From contig CP160629.1 of NCBI GenBank assembly GCA_038993745.2, positions 992,001 to 1,056,000 of the forward strand: DNA of 64,000 nt, written 5' to 3'. Source of the stretch: Aliivibrio fischeri. GTDB lineage: Bacteria > Pseudomonadota > Gammaproteobacteria > Enterobacterales > Vibrionaceae. The notes beneath the pieces were generated by a model. It saw only the letters and a program-made list of their open reading frames with translations. It was not told the origin of the DNA and did not search any database. Within the stretch, counting starts at the first letter, position 1; every line of letters starts with the position of its first letter. This document shows positions 11,787 through 21,349 of this stretch, in pieces. The translations under genes were made by a program, and so were the position numbers.

Positions 11787-11961
11787 TACTTTTAAAAATG
11801 TGAAAGAATATAATCAGTTTTGAAAGCAATTTACTAAGAAAGTACAGCGAGAACGTGAAGGGAATTTTCGGTCTTGTTATACAAATGAAATAAAAAAATC
11901 AAAGTTCTTACTAAATAGTTTTTAATGATTTATATAGTTTTTTAATTTTAGGAGAAACACT

Positions 11962-14636
11962 ATGCCTGTAACTAACCTAGCTGAATTAGATGCTCTAGTA
12001 GCACGCGTTAAAGCAGCACAAGAAGAGTTCGCAACTTTTTCTCAAGAGCAAGTTGATGCAATCTTCCGTGCAGCATCTCTAGCAGCTAACCAAGCTCGTA
12101 TCCCGCTAGCACAACAAGCGGTTGCTGAGTCTGGCATGGGTATCGTTGAAGATAAGGTTATCAAAAACCACTTCGCATCAGAGTTCATCTACAACAAATA
12201 TAAAGATGAAAAACATGTGGCATTCTTGAAGAAGACGATAACCTAGGAACAATGACTATCGCAGAACCTGTAGGTATTATCTGTGGTATCGTTCCAACAA
12301 CTAACCCAACATCTACTGCAATCTTCAAATCTCTAATCTCTCTAAAAACTCGTAACGGTATCATTTTCTCGCCACACCCACGTGCGAAAAACTCTACTAA
12401 TGATGCAGCGAAACTTGTTTTAGACGCAGCAGTTGCAGCTGGTGCTCCAAAAGACATCATCGGTTGGATTGACCAACCATCTGTAGAACTTTCTAATGCA
12501 CTAATGAAGCACGACGGTATCGCTCTTATCCTTGCTACTGGTGGCCCAGGCATGGTTAAAGCAGCATACTCTTCAGGTAAACCTGCAATCGGTGTTGGTG
12601 CTGGTAACGTTCCTGTTGTTATCGATGACACAGCTGATGTTAAACGTGCTGTAGCTTCTGTTCTTATGTCTAAAACATTCGATAACGGCGTAGTTTGTGC
12701 TTCTGAGCAAGCTGTAATCGTAATGGATGAAGTATACGACGAAGTTAAAGAGCGTTTTGCTTCTCACAAAGGTTACGTACTATCTAAAGCTGAAGCAGAT
12801 AAAGTTCGTAAAGTTCTACTTATCGACGGTAACCTAAACGCAAACATCGTAGGTCAACCTGCAACAGCTATCGCTGAAATGGCTGGCGTTAAAGTTCCAG
12901 CTGATACTAAGATCCTTGTTGGTGAAGGTATCGGTGAAGTATCTTACGATGACGAATTCGCTCATGAGAAACTATCTCCAACACTAGGTATGTTCCGTGC
13001 GTCTTCTTTCGAGAACGCGGTAGACCAAGCTGTTAAAATGGTAGAAATTGGCGGTATCGGCCACACATCTGGTCTGTACACTAACCAAGATGTTAACGCT
13101 GACCGTATCCGTTACTTTGGTGACAAACTAAAAACAGCACGTATTCTTGTAAACATCCCAACTACTCACGGTGGTATCGGTGACCTTTACAACTTTAACG
13201 TTGCACCTTCTCTAACTCTTGGTTGTGGTTCATGGGGTGGTAACTCTATCTCTGAGAACGTGGGTCCTAAGCACCTTATCAACAAGAAAACTGTAGCGAA
13301 GCGAGCTGAAAATATGTTATGGCACAAACTACCTAAGTCTATCTACTTCCGTCGTGGCAGCCTTCCAATCGCAATGAGCGACCTAGAAGGTAAGAAACGT
13401 GCATTCCTTGTAACTGACCGTTTCCTATTCAACAATGGTTACGCTGATGACGTAGTTCAACTACTTAAAGCTCAAGGTATCGAAGTTCAAACATTCTTTG
13501 ATGTAGAAGCGGATCCAACACTATCTGTTGTTGAGAAAGGCGCTGAAGCAATGAAGAGCTTCCAACCTGACGTAATCCTTGCTCTAGGTGGTGGTTCACC
13601 AATGGATGCTGCTAAGATTATGTGGGTAATGTACGAGCACCCAGAAACTCACTTCGCAGAACTAGCAATGCGCTTTATGGATATCCGTAAACGTATCTAC
13701 AAGTTCCCTAAAATGGGTAAAAAAGCTGAGCTTGTATGTATCACTACAACTTCAGGTACGGGTTCAGAAGTTACTCCATTCGCTGTTGTTACAGACGACA
13801 AGACTGGTGCTAAATACCCACTAGCTGATTACGAAATTACGCCAAACATGGCAATCGTTGATGCTAACCTAGTAATGAACATGCCTAAGTCTCTAACAGC
13901 ATTTGGTGGTTACGATGCAGTAACTCACGCATTAGAAGCTTACGTATCTGTTCTTGCTAATGAATACTCTGACGGTCAAGCGCTTCAAGCTCTTAAGATG
14001 CTTAAAGAATACTTACCATCAAGCTACAAAAATGGTGCGAACGACCCAATCGCTCGTGAGAAAGTACATAATGCTGCAACTATCGCTGGTATCGCGTTTG
14101 CTAACGCATTCCTAGGTGTGTGTCACTCAATGGCTCACAAAATCGGTGCTGAGTTCCACTTACCACACGGTTTAGCTAACGCATTACTTATCTCTAACGT
14201 TGTACGTTACAACGCGAACGATAACCCAACTAAACAAACAGCATTCTCTCAGTACGACCGTCCACAAGCACGTCGTCGTTACGCAGAAGTTGCTGACCAC
14301 CTAGGCCTAAGCCAAGCTGGTGACCGTACTGCTCAGAAGATTGAGCGTCTACTAACTTGGTTAGAAGAGCTTAAGAAAGATTTAGATATTCCACTATCTA
14401 TCAAAGATGCAGGTGTTAACGAAGCAGACTTCATCGCTAAACTAGATGAACTATCTGTTGAAGCGTTCGATGACCAATGTACTGGTGCGAACCCACGTTA
14501 CCCTCTAATCACAGAGCTAAAAGAAGTACTAACAACTTCTTACTACGGCAAACCTTTTGTTGAAGGTGAAACGTTTGAAGGCACAACAGTAATTAAAAAA
14601 ACTGAAGAGCCAAAAGCGAAAAAAGCAAAGAAATAA
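11962..14636 (+). pseudogene. adhE: Bifunctional aldehyde/alcohol dehydrogenase AdhE, frame broken by 1 bp
   Basis: AdhE reduces acetyl-CoA to acetaldehyde and then ethanol, regenerating NAD+ in fermentation. Here the reading frame is split. Residues 1-83 (to YKDEK) read in the first frame, which then runs off-frame to a stop at 12246. The rest, from TMTIAEPVGIICG on, reads in another frame to 14636. Adding one A to the run of five at 12209-12213 restores the family sequence KDEKTCGILEEDDNLGT. Both domains are otherwise intact: the aldehyde dehydrogenase half with catalytic Cys in GVVCASEQ, and the Fe-ADH half with GGGSPMDAAK, THALEAY and HSMAHKIGAEFHLPHG. Codon bias is that of a highly expressed gene. 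A sequencing error or a recent mutation would both explain it. Confidence 0.93.
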
Positions 14637-14688
14637 TTGATTGCTAAACGCTGAGTTACTTTCACTAGCAATTTGAAAGTGATAAATA

Positions 14689-14720
14689 AGAAAGCCACCT
14701 AATATTAGGTGGCTTTTTTG
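14689..14720 (+). terminator. adhE terminator
   Basis: AAGCCACCTAATATTAGGTGGCTTTTTT: an 8-base perfect stem plus T-run, about 50 bases after the stop. Confidence 0.88.
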
Positions 14721-14760
14721 CATCTAGAGGTTTGTGCTTAAAAATGTTTATTGAACTGAT

Positions 14761-14818
14761 AATACTAATTTAAATAAGTACCTGACCATTCATCTCACTG
14801 CTTATTCAGATTGGTATT
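14761..14818. repeat. Imperfect inverted repeat with AATACCAAT-type arms
   Basis: Left arm 14761-14778 and right arm 14801-14818 are complementary at 15 of 18 positions, with a 22-base loop. It lies between adhE and the SDR gene, close to the SDR stop codon. It lacks a T-run, so it is not a classical terminator. A similar shorter AATACCAATT motif occurs near 4036. It may be a small dispersed palindromic element. Confidence 0.5.
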
Positions 14819-14824
14819 AAATTA

Positions 14825-15496
14825 TTAAGCTGTTGCTTCAATAATTCGACCACTAAAATATTCATTAGCAAGAATGTATTCAGTGTTTTTTATTAGTTCT
14901 TGATTGATGGTACTTAGATTAGGCGCAGTATCATTATTTGTTATTCTTGGTGTCACACCACCAATTCTTATTTTGAATGGATTTAGCTCTTTAGCCCAAC
15001 TCTTAGTTAACCCTGCTAAAAGAGCTGTTGAGTTATCTGCTTGGTGCAAATGCGATAAGTCATTGTGATAACCAAGGTTAATAATTACGCCTTCTTTCTT
15101 ATGAGAACGCATATTTTGAGCGGCAAATTGACCATAGGTGAATAAAGTTGTTGCTAACTCTGTGAGTTGGAATGGACTATTTTGACTTTGAGAATCCAGC
15201 AAGCTTGGTAACGTCACAGCAGTATAGTTATTGATTAGCACATCTATGCCGTTATTAAACTCATTATCGATGGCATGAAACAAATGGCGAATACTTTCTT
15301 GGCTTTGGTCTTCTAGTTGATAGCTGACAATATTGGATGTTAATTGACTGCAAAAACGATGCGTTTCATTTAACGCTTCTGCATCAGAATCTGTAATGAT
15401 TAAATAAGCGCCAAGAGAAGCGAAATGACATGAAATGGAACGACCCATAACATTTCCAGCTGATGTGATCAGTATGGTTGAATGTTTTATTTGCAT
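14825..15496 (-). CDS. SDR-fold protein with degenerate active site
   Basis: The 223-residue protein aligns along its length with short-chain dehydrogenases: a Rossmann start (ILITSAGNVMGRS, 8-20), an aspartate at the end of beta2 (ITDSD), a VLINN strand at 86-90 and a GLTKSWAKEL helix at 162-171. The catalytic Tyr-x3-Lys is absent: the aligned positions are Ala153 and Thr157. The glycine motif is also altered, with TSAGNVMG replacing the TGxxxGxG pattern. It is therefore probably not an active oxidoreductase, and may be regulatory or a decayed paralogue. No operon partner; it is convergent with adhE. Confidence 0.8.
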   Translation of the reverse strand: MQIKHSTILITSAGNVMGRSISCHFASLGAYLIITDSDAEALNETHRFCSQLTSNIVSYQLEDQSQESIRHLFHAIDNEFNNGIDVLINNYTAVTLPSLLDSQSQNSPFQLTELATTLFTYGQFAAQNMRSHKKEGVIINLGYHNDLSHLHQADNSTALLAGLTKSWAKELNPFKIRIGGVTPRITNNDTAPNLSTINQELIKNTEYILANEYFSGRIIEATA

Positions 15497-15718
15497 AGCA
15501 TTCTTTCCTTAGAGCATGAATTGCTTTAATAGCGTTAGTTACTCGATGCTTTAATAATGGAATAGAAATATGACATCTGCTGTGAGATGGGCTTTAAATG
15601 ATGATTAAATATCAATCAATATTGTGAATTATGCACTAACTCACATATTGCTCAATGATTAATGAGAAGGGAAAGTTAAAACTGTTAATGGCTAATATGG
15701 AATGAATGTAATACCGTA

Positions 15719-16225
15719 TTAAACATAAAAATTCATTTCAGAATGACGTTTAGCGGTTACAAGTTCATTATAAAGATCTTGTGGGATAGCATTAAAAATA
15801 TCATTACCTGATTCTAACTGACGACGTTGGTGGCCTGATAGGTTGTGATAAATTTCTTCAGGTAGGTCACAAGTGTCTTGCGGCATATAAGCCATTGCAT
15901 CCGGCGCTAGGCCGTGTTGTAGCTTAGCACTCGCCATTCCACCATTGTGGAATTGATAAGCTTGAGCAGCAGAACGAGAATAACTTTCTTCATTACTACG
16001 TAATGTTTGTGCATCAGCTAACTGAAAGCGTTGACGTAACAGATCTTCAGTTACTTTTTTCTCGTTAATTTTTTCAACAGGCGTGTTTTCACGTAAGTCA
16101 TTAGATAGTAATGACATCATTAAAGCGAAATCAGCACGACGACCCGCTTCTACAGCGTGGTTTAGGTTCGAGCCAAATTGAACTTCGCTAATTAATTCTG
16201 CTTTGTCTAATGTATGTACTTTCAT
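15719..16225 (-). CDS. Conserved-looking hypothetical protein (168 aa)
   Basis: I do not recognise this family. The soluble, polar 168-residue protein has a helical N-terminal half (about residues 15-85), a low-complexity centre, and a C-terminal part with PEEIYHNLSGHQRRQLESGND and IPQDLYNEL. It has no signal peptide and no membrane segment. An AGAGGAT ribosome-binding site lies ahead of the ATG and codon use is like the neighbours, so the gene is real. It sits between the SDR gene and sodB on the same strand, with its own leader of about 200 bases. Confidence 0.75.
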   Translation of the reverse strand: MKVHTLDKAELISEVQFGSNLNHAVEAGRRADFALMMSLLSNDLRENTPVEKINEKKVTEDLLRQRFQLADAQTLRSNEESYSRSAAQAYQFHNGGMASAKLQHGLAPDAMAYMPQDTCDLPEEIYHNLSGHQRRQLESGNDIFNAIPQDLYNELVTAKRHSEMNFYV

Positions 16226-16356
16226 GAATCAATCCTCTTGGTGATAACTATTTATCGGTAAGGGATTGGAAAGCTTTAGTCTTTTTAGGAAAAAAATTGC
16301 CGTTTTTTAAATTATTTTTAGAAATAGGGCAAAGAGTTACCGCAATGGAAGGTAAT

Positions 16357-16386
16357 AAAAAAGGCCAGTATAAAAACTGACCTTTG
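16357..16386 (-). terminator. sodB terminator
   Basis: On the minus strand AAAGGTCAGT, 6-base loop, ACTGGCCTTTTTT: a stem with one G-T pair plus a T-run, just past the sodB stop. Confidence 0.82.
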
Positions 16387-16427
16387 AAGTGTTTAGCCGC
16401 AAGATGCGTCTATTTATAATTCGAAAA

Positions 16428-17012
16428 TTATTTTGCTAGGTTTTCTTCTACGAAAGACCAGTTTACAAGGTTCCAGAATGCACTCATGTAATCAGGACGA
16501 ACATTACGGAAATCGATGTAGTAAGCGTGTTCCCACAGGTCAACTGTTAGAAGTGGTGTTGTACCTTCTTCTGTTAGTGGTGTTGCTGCGTTAGACGTGT
16601 TAACGATTTCTAGAGAACCGTCCGCTTTTTTCACTAACCAAGTCCAAGAAGAACCAAAGTTATTGATTGCTGAATCTGTGAATTGAGCTTTAAATTCTTC
16701 AAAAGAACCGAATGCAGCGTTGATAGCTTCTGCTACAGCACCTGTTGGTTCGCCACCAGCGTTTGGAGCTAAACAGTGCCAGTAGAACGTGTGGTTCCAG
16801 ATTTGTGCTGCGTTATTGAAAACACCACCAGTAGAAGTTTTAATGATCTCTTCTAGTGTTTTACCTTCAAACTCAGTACCAGGGATAAGACCGTTTAGTT
16901 TAACAACGTATGTGTTGTGGTGTTTACCGTGGTGGAAATCCAGTGTTTCTGCTGAGATATGTGGTTCTAGTGCATCTTTTGCATACGGTAGAGCTGGTAA
17001 TTCAAATGACAT
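16428..17012 (-). CDS. sodB: Superoxide dismutase, iron type (SodB)
   Basis: This cytoplasmic enzyme dismutates superoxide. The 194-residue protein has metal ligands in HHGKHHNTYV (His27 region), WNHTFYWHC (His74 region) and DLWEHAYY (Asp and His near 157/161). The AAQIWNHTFYWHCLAP signature favours iron over manganese. The open frame can extend five codons upstream, but I start at the ATG giving MSFELPALPYA, with GGAG 9 bases upstream; that matches homologues. It is divergent from grxD, pairing an iron enzyme with an iron-sulfur-related glutaredoxin. Confidence 0.96.
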   Translation of the reverse strand: MSFELPALPYAKDALEPHISAETLDFHHGKHHNTYVVKLNGLIPGTEFEGKTLEEIIKTSTGGVFNNAAQIWNHTFYWHCLAPNAGGEPTGAVAEAINAAFGSFEEFKAQFTDSAINNFGSSWTWLVKKADGSLEIVNTSNAATPLTEEGTTPLLTVDLWEHAYYIDFRNVRPDYMSAFWNLVNWSFVEENLAK

Positions 17013-17246
17013 CGCTCGTGTCTCCATTTAAAAGAGGTCTATGCCTCATTAATTTTCCAAAAATATGTGCTCAATTATAATTAGAGCTTATCTGACTTCG
17101 CTTTGATTCTAGCAAGTTTTAAGTTTATTTAAAGAAAAAGTACCGATTTTTCAATAAATAATAACACTACAAATAATAGGTATTTTTTTCTTCACACATA
17201 ACAAGTAGAATGGATACAACTTAAATGTCGACCATTAGAGGATACA

Positions 17247-17582
17247 ATGGAAACTATCGATAAGATCAAACAACAAATTTCTGAAAACCACATCCTTTTA
17301 TACATGAAAGGTTCTCCTAAGCTACCTAGCTGTGGTTTCTCTTCTCAAGCTGCACAAGCTTTAATGAATTGTGGTGAGAAGTTTGCGTACGTAGATATTC
17401 TACAAAACCCTGATATTCGTGCAGAGCTTCCAGCATACGCACAATGGCCAACATTCCCACAATTATGGGTTGAAGGCGAACTAGTTGGTGGCTGTGACAT
17501 TATCATTGAAATGTTCCAAAAGGGTGAACTTCAGCCATTAATTAAAGAAGCTGCAGAGCGTAACGCACCAGCTGCTGAATAA
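17247..17582 (+). CDS. grxD: Monothiol glutaredoxin, CGFS type (GrxD)
   Basis: This protein carries and delivers [2Fe-2S] clusters together with BolA-type partners. The 111-residue protein has the CGFS active site (PSCGFSSQAA, about 27-36), a WPTFPQLWV cis-Pro loop and the glutathione-binding GGCDI motif. The Gly-Lys motif YMKGSP is present at 18-23. It is divergently placed from sodB and followed by its own terminator. Confidence 0.95.
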   Translation: METIDKIKQQISENHILLYMKGSPKLPSCGFSSQAAQALMNCGEKFAYVDILQNPDIRAELPAYAQWPTFPQLWVEGELVGGCDIIIEMFQKGELQPLIKEAAERNAPAAE

Positions 17583-17592
17583 TCAGAATATT

Positions 17593-17627
17593 AAAAAAGC
17601 CACGTTATTTAACGTGGTTTTTTTTTA
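17593..17627 (+). terminator. grxD terminator
   Basis: AAAAAAGCCACGTTATTTAACGTGGTTTTTTTT. The stem also places a T-run for the convergent receiver-TPR gene. Confidence 0.85.
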
Positions 17628-17630
17628 TCT

Positions 17631-18950
17631 TTAAAACGAAGACGATGATTTTTGTTGCTTTATGAATGCCATCGTTTGTAACTGAGTTAGAGTTGATGTT
17701 CCTTTCTGTAGTTTAGTAAGCCACTTTTCTTCTAACTGAGCTTTTTCGTCGTCTAGCTTCATTTCACAATAAACAAGATACACAATGAATGCGGTTTCAT
17801 AATCGGCAATATCGTTTATTTGAATGTCTGATATGTGTCGATTTGCTTCACCGTACCGATTAATTTTTAATTGAAATAATGCAGACAGTGCTCGTTGTGC
17901 TGCAATACACGGGATCCCACGTAGGCGTCCTTTTAATTTGGCGCTAACACGTTGCCATGCACTTTCTGGTGACCATTCTTGAAGGATGTCTTCAGAAGCT
18001 AAATATAAATCGCCCCAAGCGGCCATAGCTCGTTTACCTGCGGAATCAAATGCAGAGTTTGGTAGTAGATAAGCGTATTTAGTGAGTAGGTCAAAAGCGT
18101 CGTATTTTTCCCCTTTTGCAAGTAAAGACCAAACGAGTTTGCAAAAGCGAATGTATGAATAAGGGGAGAGTTCAAAGCCTCTTTTCCAAAATCGAGCGGC
18201 GATGCCAATATCATCTCTAGCAAAAGAAACTTCAGCTTTTAGATCAATTAACTGCAAGTTATCTTTATTTTTTTGTAGCAGACCATCGATGTGTTGGTTC
18301 GCTTGTTCATATTCTTTTTTAGCTAACAGTATTTCAGCATATTGAATATCCGCTTCGATAGATTCTTTGATAATTGAAAGTAAGGCTTTATTGACACTTA
18401 GTGCCTCTTGAAGACGGTTTACTTTAATTAGGCGTGATGCCAATTTCAGCATTGAATCTTTTAGGATCACTTTGTTGGGCGCTTGAAAGATTAAGGGTTT
18501 AACTCCGGCTAACCCATCTTTTGTATATGCGGCAATCATCCCAGTAGAAAATTGACGTTTAATCAAATCATGATTAATGACTTTAATAATTTCTTCTGGA
18601 CGAATTGGTTTTTGAATGTATTTAGCCGGCATGTAATCACTGTATGCTAGCTCAATTTGCGGGTCTTCATTACCCGTGACGATATAAATAAGTGTGTTGT
18701 CTGTGATAAGACGCAGCAACTTAAGTTGCTCTAGCATTTGTAGACCTGTGCTACCGTGACCTAAATTATGATCAACGAATAACACATCAAATTTCTGACG
18801 TTTGCAGTTACCAACGGCTGCACCCGCTGTAGGGCAGCATGAAATATTGTTGGTTGGGACACCTATACGACTGAGTAATGCTCTAAGCGCATTTTGAATG
18901 ACAGTGCTGTCGTCAATGATAAGAAATGAAGAAAGCTTAATTAATTTCAT
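17631..18950 (-). CDS. Response-regulator receiver protein with TPR-like C-terminus
   Basis: The 439-residue protein has an N-terminal CheY-like receiver domain (about 8-125) with acidic pair Asp13-Asp14, phosphoacceptor Asp60 in VLFVDHNLG, Thr92 in IVTGNED and Lys114 in YIQKP. All key residues for phosphorylation are present. The remaining ~300 residues are helical and TPR-like (QYAEILLAKKEYEQANQHI, AALRFW-type repeats) with no DNA-binding or enzymatic output domain. The layout resembles VieB-type regulators. No histidine kinase is encoded nearby, so it is an orphan regulator probably acting by protein-protein contact. Confidence 0.85.
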   Translation of the reverse strand: MKLIKLSSFLIIDDSTVIQNALRALLSRIGVPTNNISCCPTAGAAVGNCKRQKFDVLFVDHNLGHGSTGLQMLEQLKLLRLITDNTLIYIVTGNEDPQIELAYSDYMPAKYIQKPIRPEEIIKVINHDLIKRQFSTGMIAAYTKDGLAGVKPLIFQAPNKVILKDSMLKLASRLIKVNRLQEALSVNKALLSIIKESIEADIQYAEILLAKKEYEQANQHIDGLLQKNKDNLQLIDLKAEVSFARDDIGIAARFWKRGFELSPYSYIRFCKLVWSLLAKGEKYDAFDLLTKYAYLLPNSAFDSAGKRAMAAWGDLYLASEDILQEWSPESAWQRVSAKLKGRLRGIPCIAAQRALSALFQLKINRYGEANRHISDIQINDIADYETAFIVYLVYCEMKLDDEKAQLEEKWLTKLQKGTSTLTQLQTMAFIKQQKSSSSF

Positions 18951-19054
18951 ACAAGATTATAGGTGGTGATTAAACAATGGCAGAGTATAGCAACTGTATC
19001 AGTTAAAGATACGTTCAAACAAAGAGATAACGGGGTATTTTTTTGATCTTTATG

Positions 19055-19080
19055 CAAAAAAACGGCAGAAACATCTGCCA
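19055..19080 (-). terminator. Terminator of the antiporter-family gene
   Basis: On the minus strand GGCAGA-TGTT-TCTGCC followed by a run of T, about 40 bases past the stop. Confidence 0.8.
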
Positions 19081-19119
19081 TTTTAACGTTTTTTTAAATA
19101 AAAATGCAATTCAGTTACA

Positions 19120-20448
19120 TTATAGAACCATTGCTGCAATCCATCCAAAGATAATTAGTGGCAGGTTATAATGCAAAAAGGTAGGTACAACGGTTTCCCA
19201 AACGTGTTCATGTTGGCCATCAGAGTTTAAGCCTGATGTTGGACCTAATGTTGAATCCGAGGCTGGAGAACCTGCATCACCAAGCGCTGCCGCAGTACCA
19301 ACAAGTGCGATGGTTGCCATTGGAGAAAAGCCAAAAGCAATAGCAAGAGGGACATAGATAGTTGCAATGATTGGAATAGTTGAGAACGAAGAGCCGATTC
19401 CCATTGTAACTAATAGACCAACAATTAGCATAAGTAGGGCAGCTAGGGGTTTATTATCACCAATAGAGGTAGATAAAGCTTGAACTAGGGTTTCTACGCC
19501 ACCTGTGGCTTTCATTACAGCGGCAAAGCCAGCAGCTGAAATCATAATAAAGCCAATCATTGCCATCATGTGAACACCACGAGTGAATACGTCTTGAGTT
19601 TCTTTCCAAGCAATCACACCACCAAAAGTAAACACCATGAAACCAGCAAGAGCACCAATGATCATTGAGCCAGCATATAACTGAACCGATAGGGCAGCAA
19701 CGATAGCTAAAATAGAAATTTGGATATGACGTTTATTAAATGTAGGCTCTACTGATGTTGGGGCTAACTCAGAGTTATCAACTTCGGCATACGTTCTTGG
19801 CTTACGGTATGAAATAAATACGGCGATTAATAAACCGACAACCATGCCAAGTGCTGGTAAAGCCATTGCTAGTGGTACTTGGCTTGCAAGTACATCTAAA
19901 TGGTTGTCATGTAGGTTTTTAAGCAGGATGTTATTTAAGAAGATACCGCCAAAACCGACAGGTAAAATCATATAAGGTGTCACTAAACCAAAAGTAAGAA
20001 CACAAGCAACCAAACGACGATCAAGCTTTAGTTTATTAAAAACTTGAAGTAGTGGTGGGATCAAAATTGGAATAAAGGCAATATGAACTGGCACTACGTT
20101 TTGAGATGAAATCGTAACGAGAAGTATCAAGCATAATAGTAAATATTTTACACCGGTTGCGGCGTGGATATTGTCTTTACCATTTATACGTTTGATCACA
20201 CTGTGAGCAAGCAAATCAGTAACGCCTGATTTTGAAATAGCAACTGCAAAAGCGCCAAGCATAGCGTAACTTAATGCAATAGTTGCACCGCCACCTAGGC
20301 CACCTTCGAAAGCTGAAATGGTTTCAGATAATGATAATCCACCTACTAATCCACCGATTAGTGCGCTAAATGTTAAGGCAACAACAACGTTAACTCTAAG
20401 CAAAGCAAGGATAAGCATAACTGAAACAGAAAGAATGATTGGATTCAT
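19120..20448 (-). CDS. Na+/H+ antiporter-family membrane transporter (YuiF/NhaC-like)
   Basis: The 442-residue polytopic inner-membrane protein has about 10-12 hydrophobic segments. It has the pattern of the Na_H_antiporter family: [27 protein letters not shown] near residues 50-75, [11 protein letters not shown] near 352, and a conserved [19 protein letters not shown] near 394. Members exchange Na+ for H+, but some close relatives (YuiF) are linked to amino-acid transport, so the substrate is uncertain. It is a single gene with its own terminator, 47 bases from rnt on the same strand, so it may be cotranscribed with rnt. Confidence 0.85.
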   Translation of the reverse strand: MNPIILSVSVMLILALLRVNVVVALTFSALIGGLVGGLSLSETISAFEGGLGGGATIALSYAMLGAFAVAISKSGVTDLLAHSVIKRINGKDNIHAATGVKYLLLCLILLVTISSQNVVPVHIAFIPILIPPLLQVFNKLKLDRRLVACVLTFGLVTPYMILPVGFGGIFLNNILLKNLHDNHLDVLASQVPLAMALPALGMVVGLLIAVFISYRKPRTYAEVDNSELAPTSVEPTFNKRHIQISILAIVAALSVQLYAGSMIIGALAGFMVFTFGGVIAWKETQDVFTRGVHMMAMIGFIMISAAGFAAVMKATGGVETLVQALSTSIGDNKPLAALLMLIVGLLVTMGIGSSFSTIPIIATIYVPLAIAFGFSPMATIALVGTAAALGDAGSPASDSTLGPTSGLNSDGQHEHVWETVVPTFLHYNLPLIIFGWIAAMVL

Positions 20449-20494
20449 TGTGTTTAGTTCCCTGTAAATTATTATGTAGTTAGCAATTAGCCAA

Positions 20495-21163
20495 TTAATT
20501 ATTATTAGTATCGTTTTCTGGTTCTGGCATTACAGGCCAGCCACCAAGATCTTTCCATTTATTCACAATACGACAGAATAGTTCTGCCGTCTTTTCTGTA
20601 TCATAAAGAGCTGAGTGAGCTTCTTTACCATCAAAATCCATTCCTGCTGTTTTACACGCCTTTGCCAATACAGTTTGACCAAGTGCAAGGCCACTGATTG
20701 CCGCTGTATCAAAGGTGCAAAATGGATGGAAAGGAATGCGTTTTAATTTTGTTCGTGCCGCTGCTTCCATAACAAAGCTATGGTCAAAATGAGCGTTATG
20801 AGCAACCATTATTGCACGTTGGCAATCGTGTTGTTTTTGTTCTTTACGGACAAGTTTGAAGATTTCTTTTAATGCAACGTCTTCAGTGACAGCACCACGT
20901 AATGGGCTAAATGGGTCACGTATACCATTAAATTCAAGTGCTTCTTTTTCAATATTAGCACCTTCAAAAGGAGTGACATGGAAGTGGATGGTGGTAGCAG
21001 GTTTTAAATTACCTTGCTCATCCATAGCGAGAGTAACAGCACAAATCTCAAGTAATGCATCAGTTTTAGCATTAAAACCTGCTGTTTCAACATCAATAAC
21101 TACAGGAAAATAGCCACGAAAACGGTTTTTTAATAAATTGTGTTGTTCTACTTCAGTCATCAT
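20495..21163 (-). CDS. rnt: Ribonuclease T
   Basis: This DEDDh exoribonuclease trims the 3' ends of tRNAs and other stable RNAs. The 222-residue protein has the catalytic DVETAG (Asp24, Glu26), the HNAHFDHSF motif with the second Asp, and the final [14 protein letters not shown] containing catalytic His and Asp. Two adjacent ATG codons can start it. It is divergent from motY, an arrangement typical of vibrios. Confidence 0.95.
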   Translation of the reverse strand: MMTEVEQHNLLKNRFRGYFPVVIDVETAGFNAKTDALLEICAVTLAMDEQGNLKPATTIHFHVTPFEGANIEKEALEFNGIRDPFSPLRGAVTEDVALKEIFKLVRKEQKQHDCQRAIMVAHNAHFDHSFVMEAAARTKLKRIPFHPFCTFDTAAISGLALGQTVLAKACKTAGMDFDGKEAHSALYDTEKTAELFCRIVNKWKDLGGWPVMPEPENDTNNN

Positions 21164-21349
21164 TCGGTACGTAAGAAAATGTTATGACTATTATTGCAGA
21201 TTATCCGTAGCATAAAAACTGTAAATAAGGTGTGATAGAGATATATTTATTAGTATCTAACTGAAATTGGCAAGTTGTAAGTAATTATTGGTCTAATTAT
21301 TGCTTTATTAATAGCATCGTCAACGGCATGACCCATAGATTTAGGTATT

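Larger units (their letters stand above)
11379..11961 (+). promoter_or_regulatory. Long adhE upstream region
   Basis: 583 bases without a supported ORF separate the divergent K+ channel gene from adhE. It is very AT-rich. It contains a CRP-like palindrome at 11701-11716 and an FNR-like palindrome at 11773-11786, and leaves room for a long 5' leader. An AGGAG ribosome-binding site lies just before the adhE start. Confidence 0.6.

Noticed and set aside
12185..12631. Minus-strand frame opposite adhE
   Set aside because: It is antisense to the conserved aldehyde dehydrogenase sequence, lacks a ribosome-binding site and resembles no family.
21240..21349. Sigma-54 promoter for motY from the TTGGCA at about 21266
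   Set aside because: No GC element at the correct spacing downstream, and no clear sigma-28 match either.
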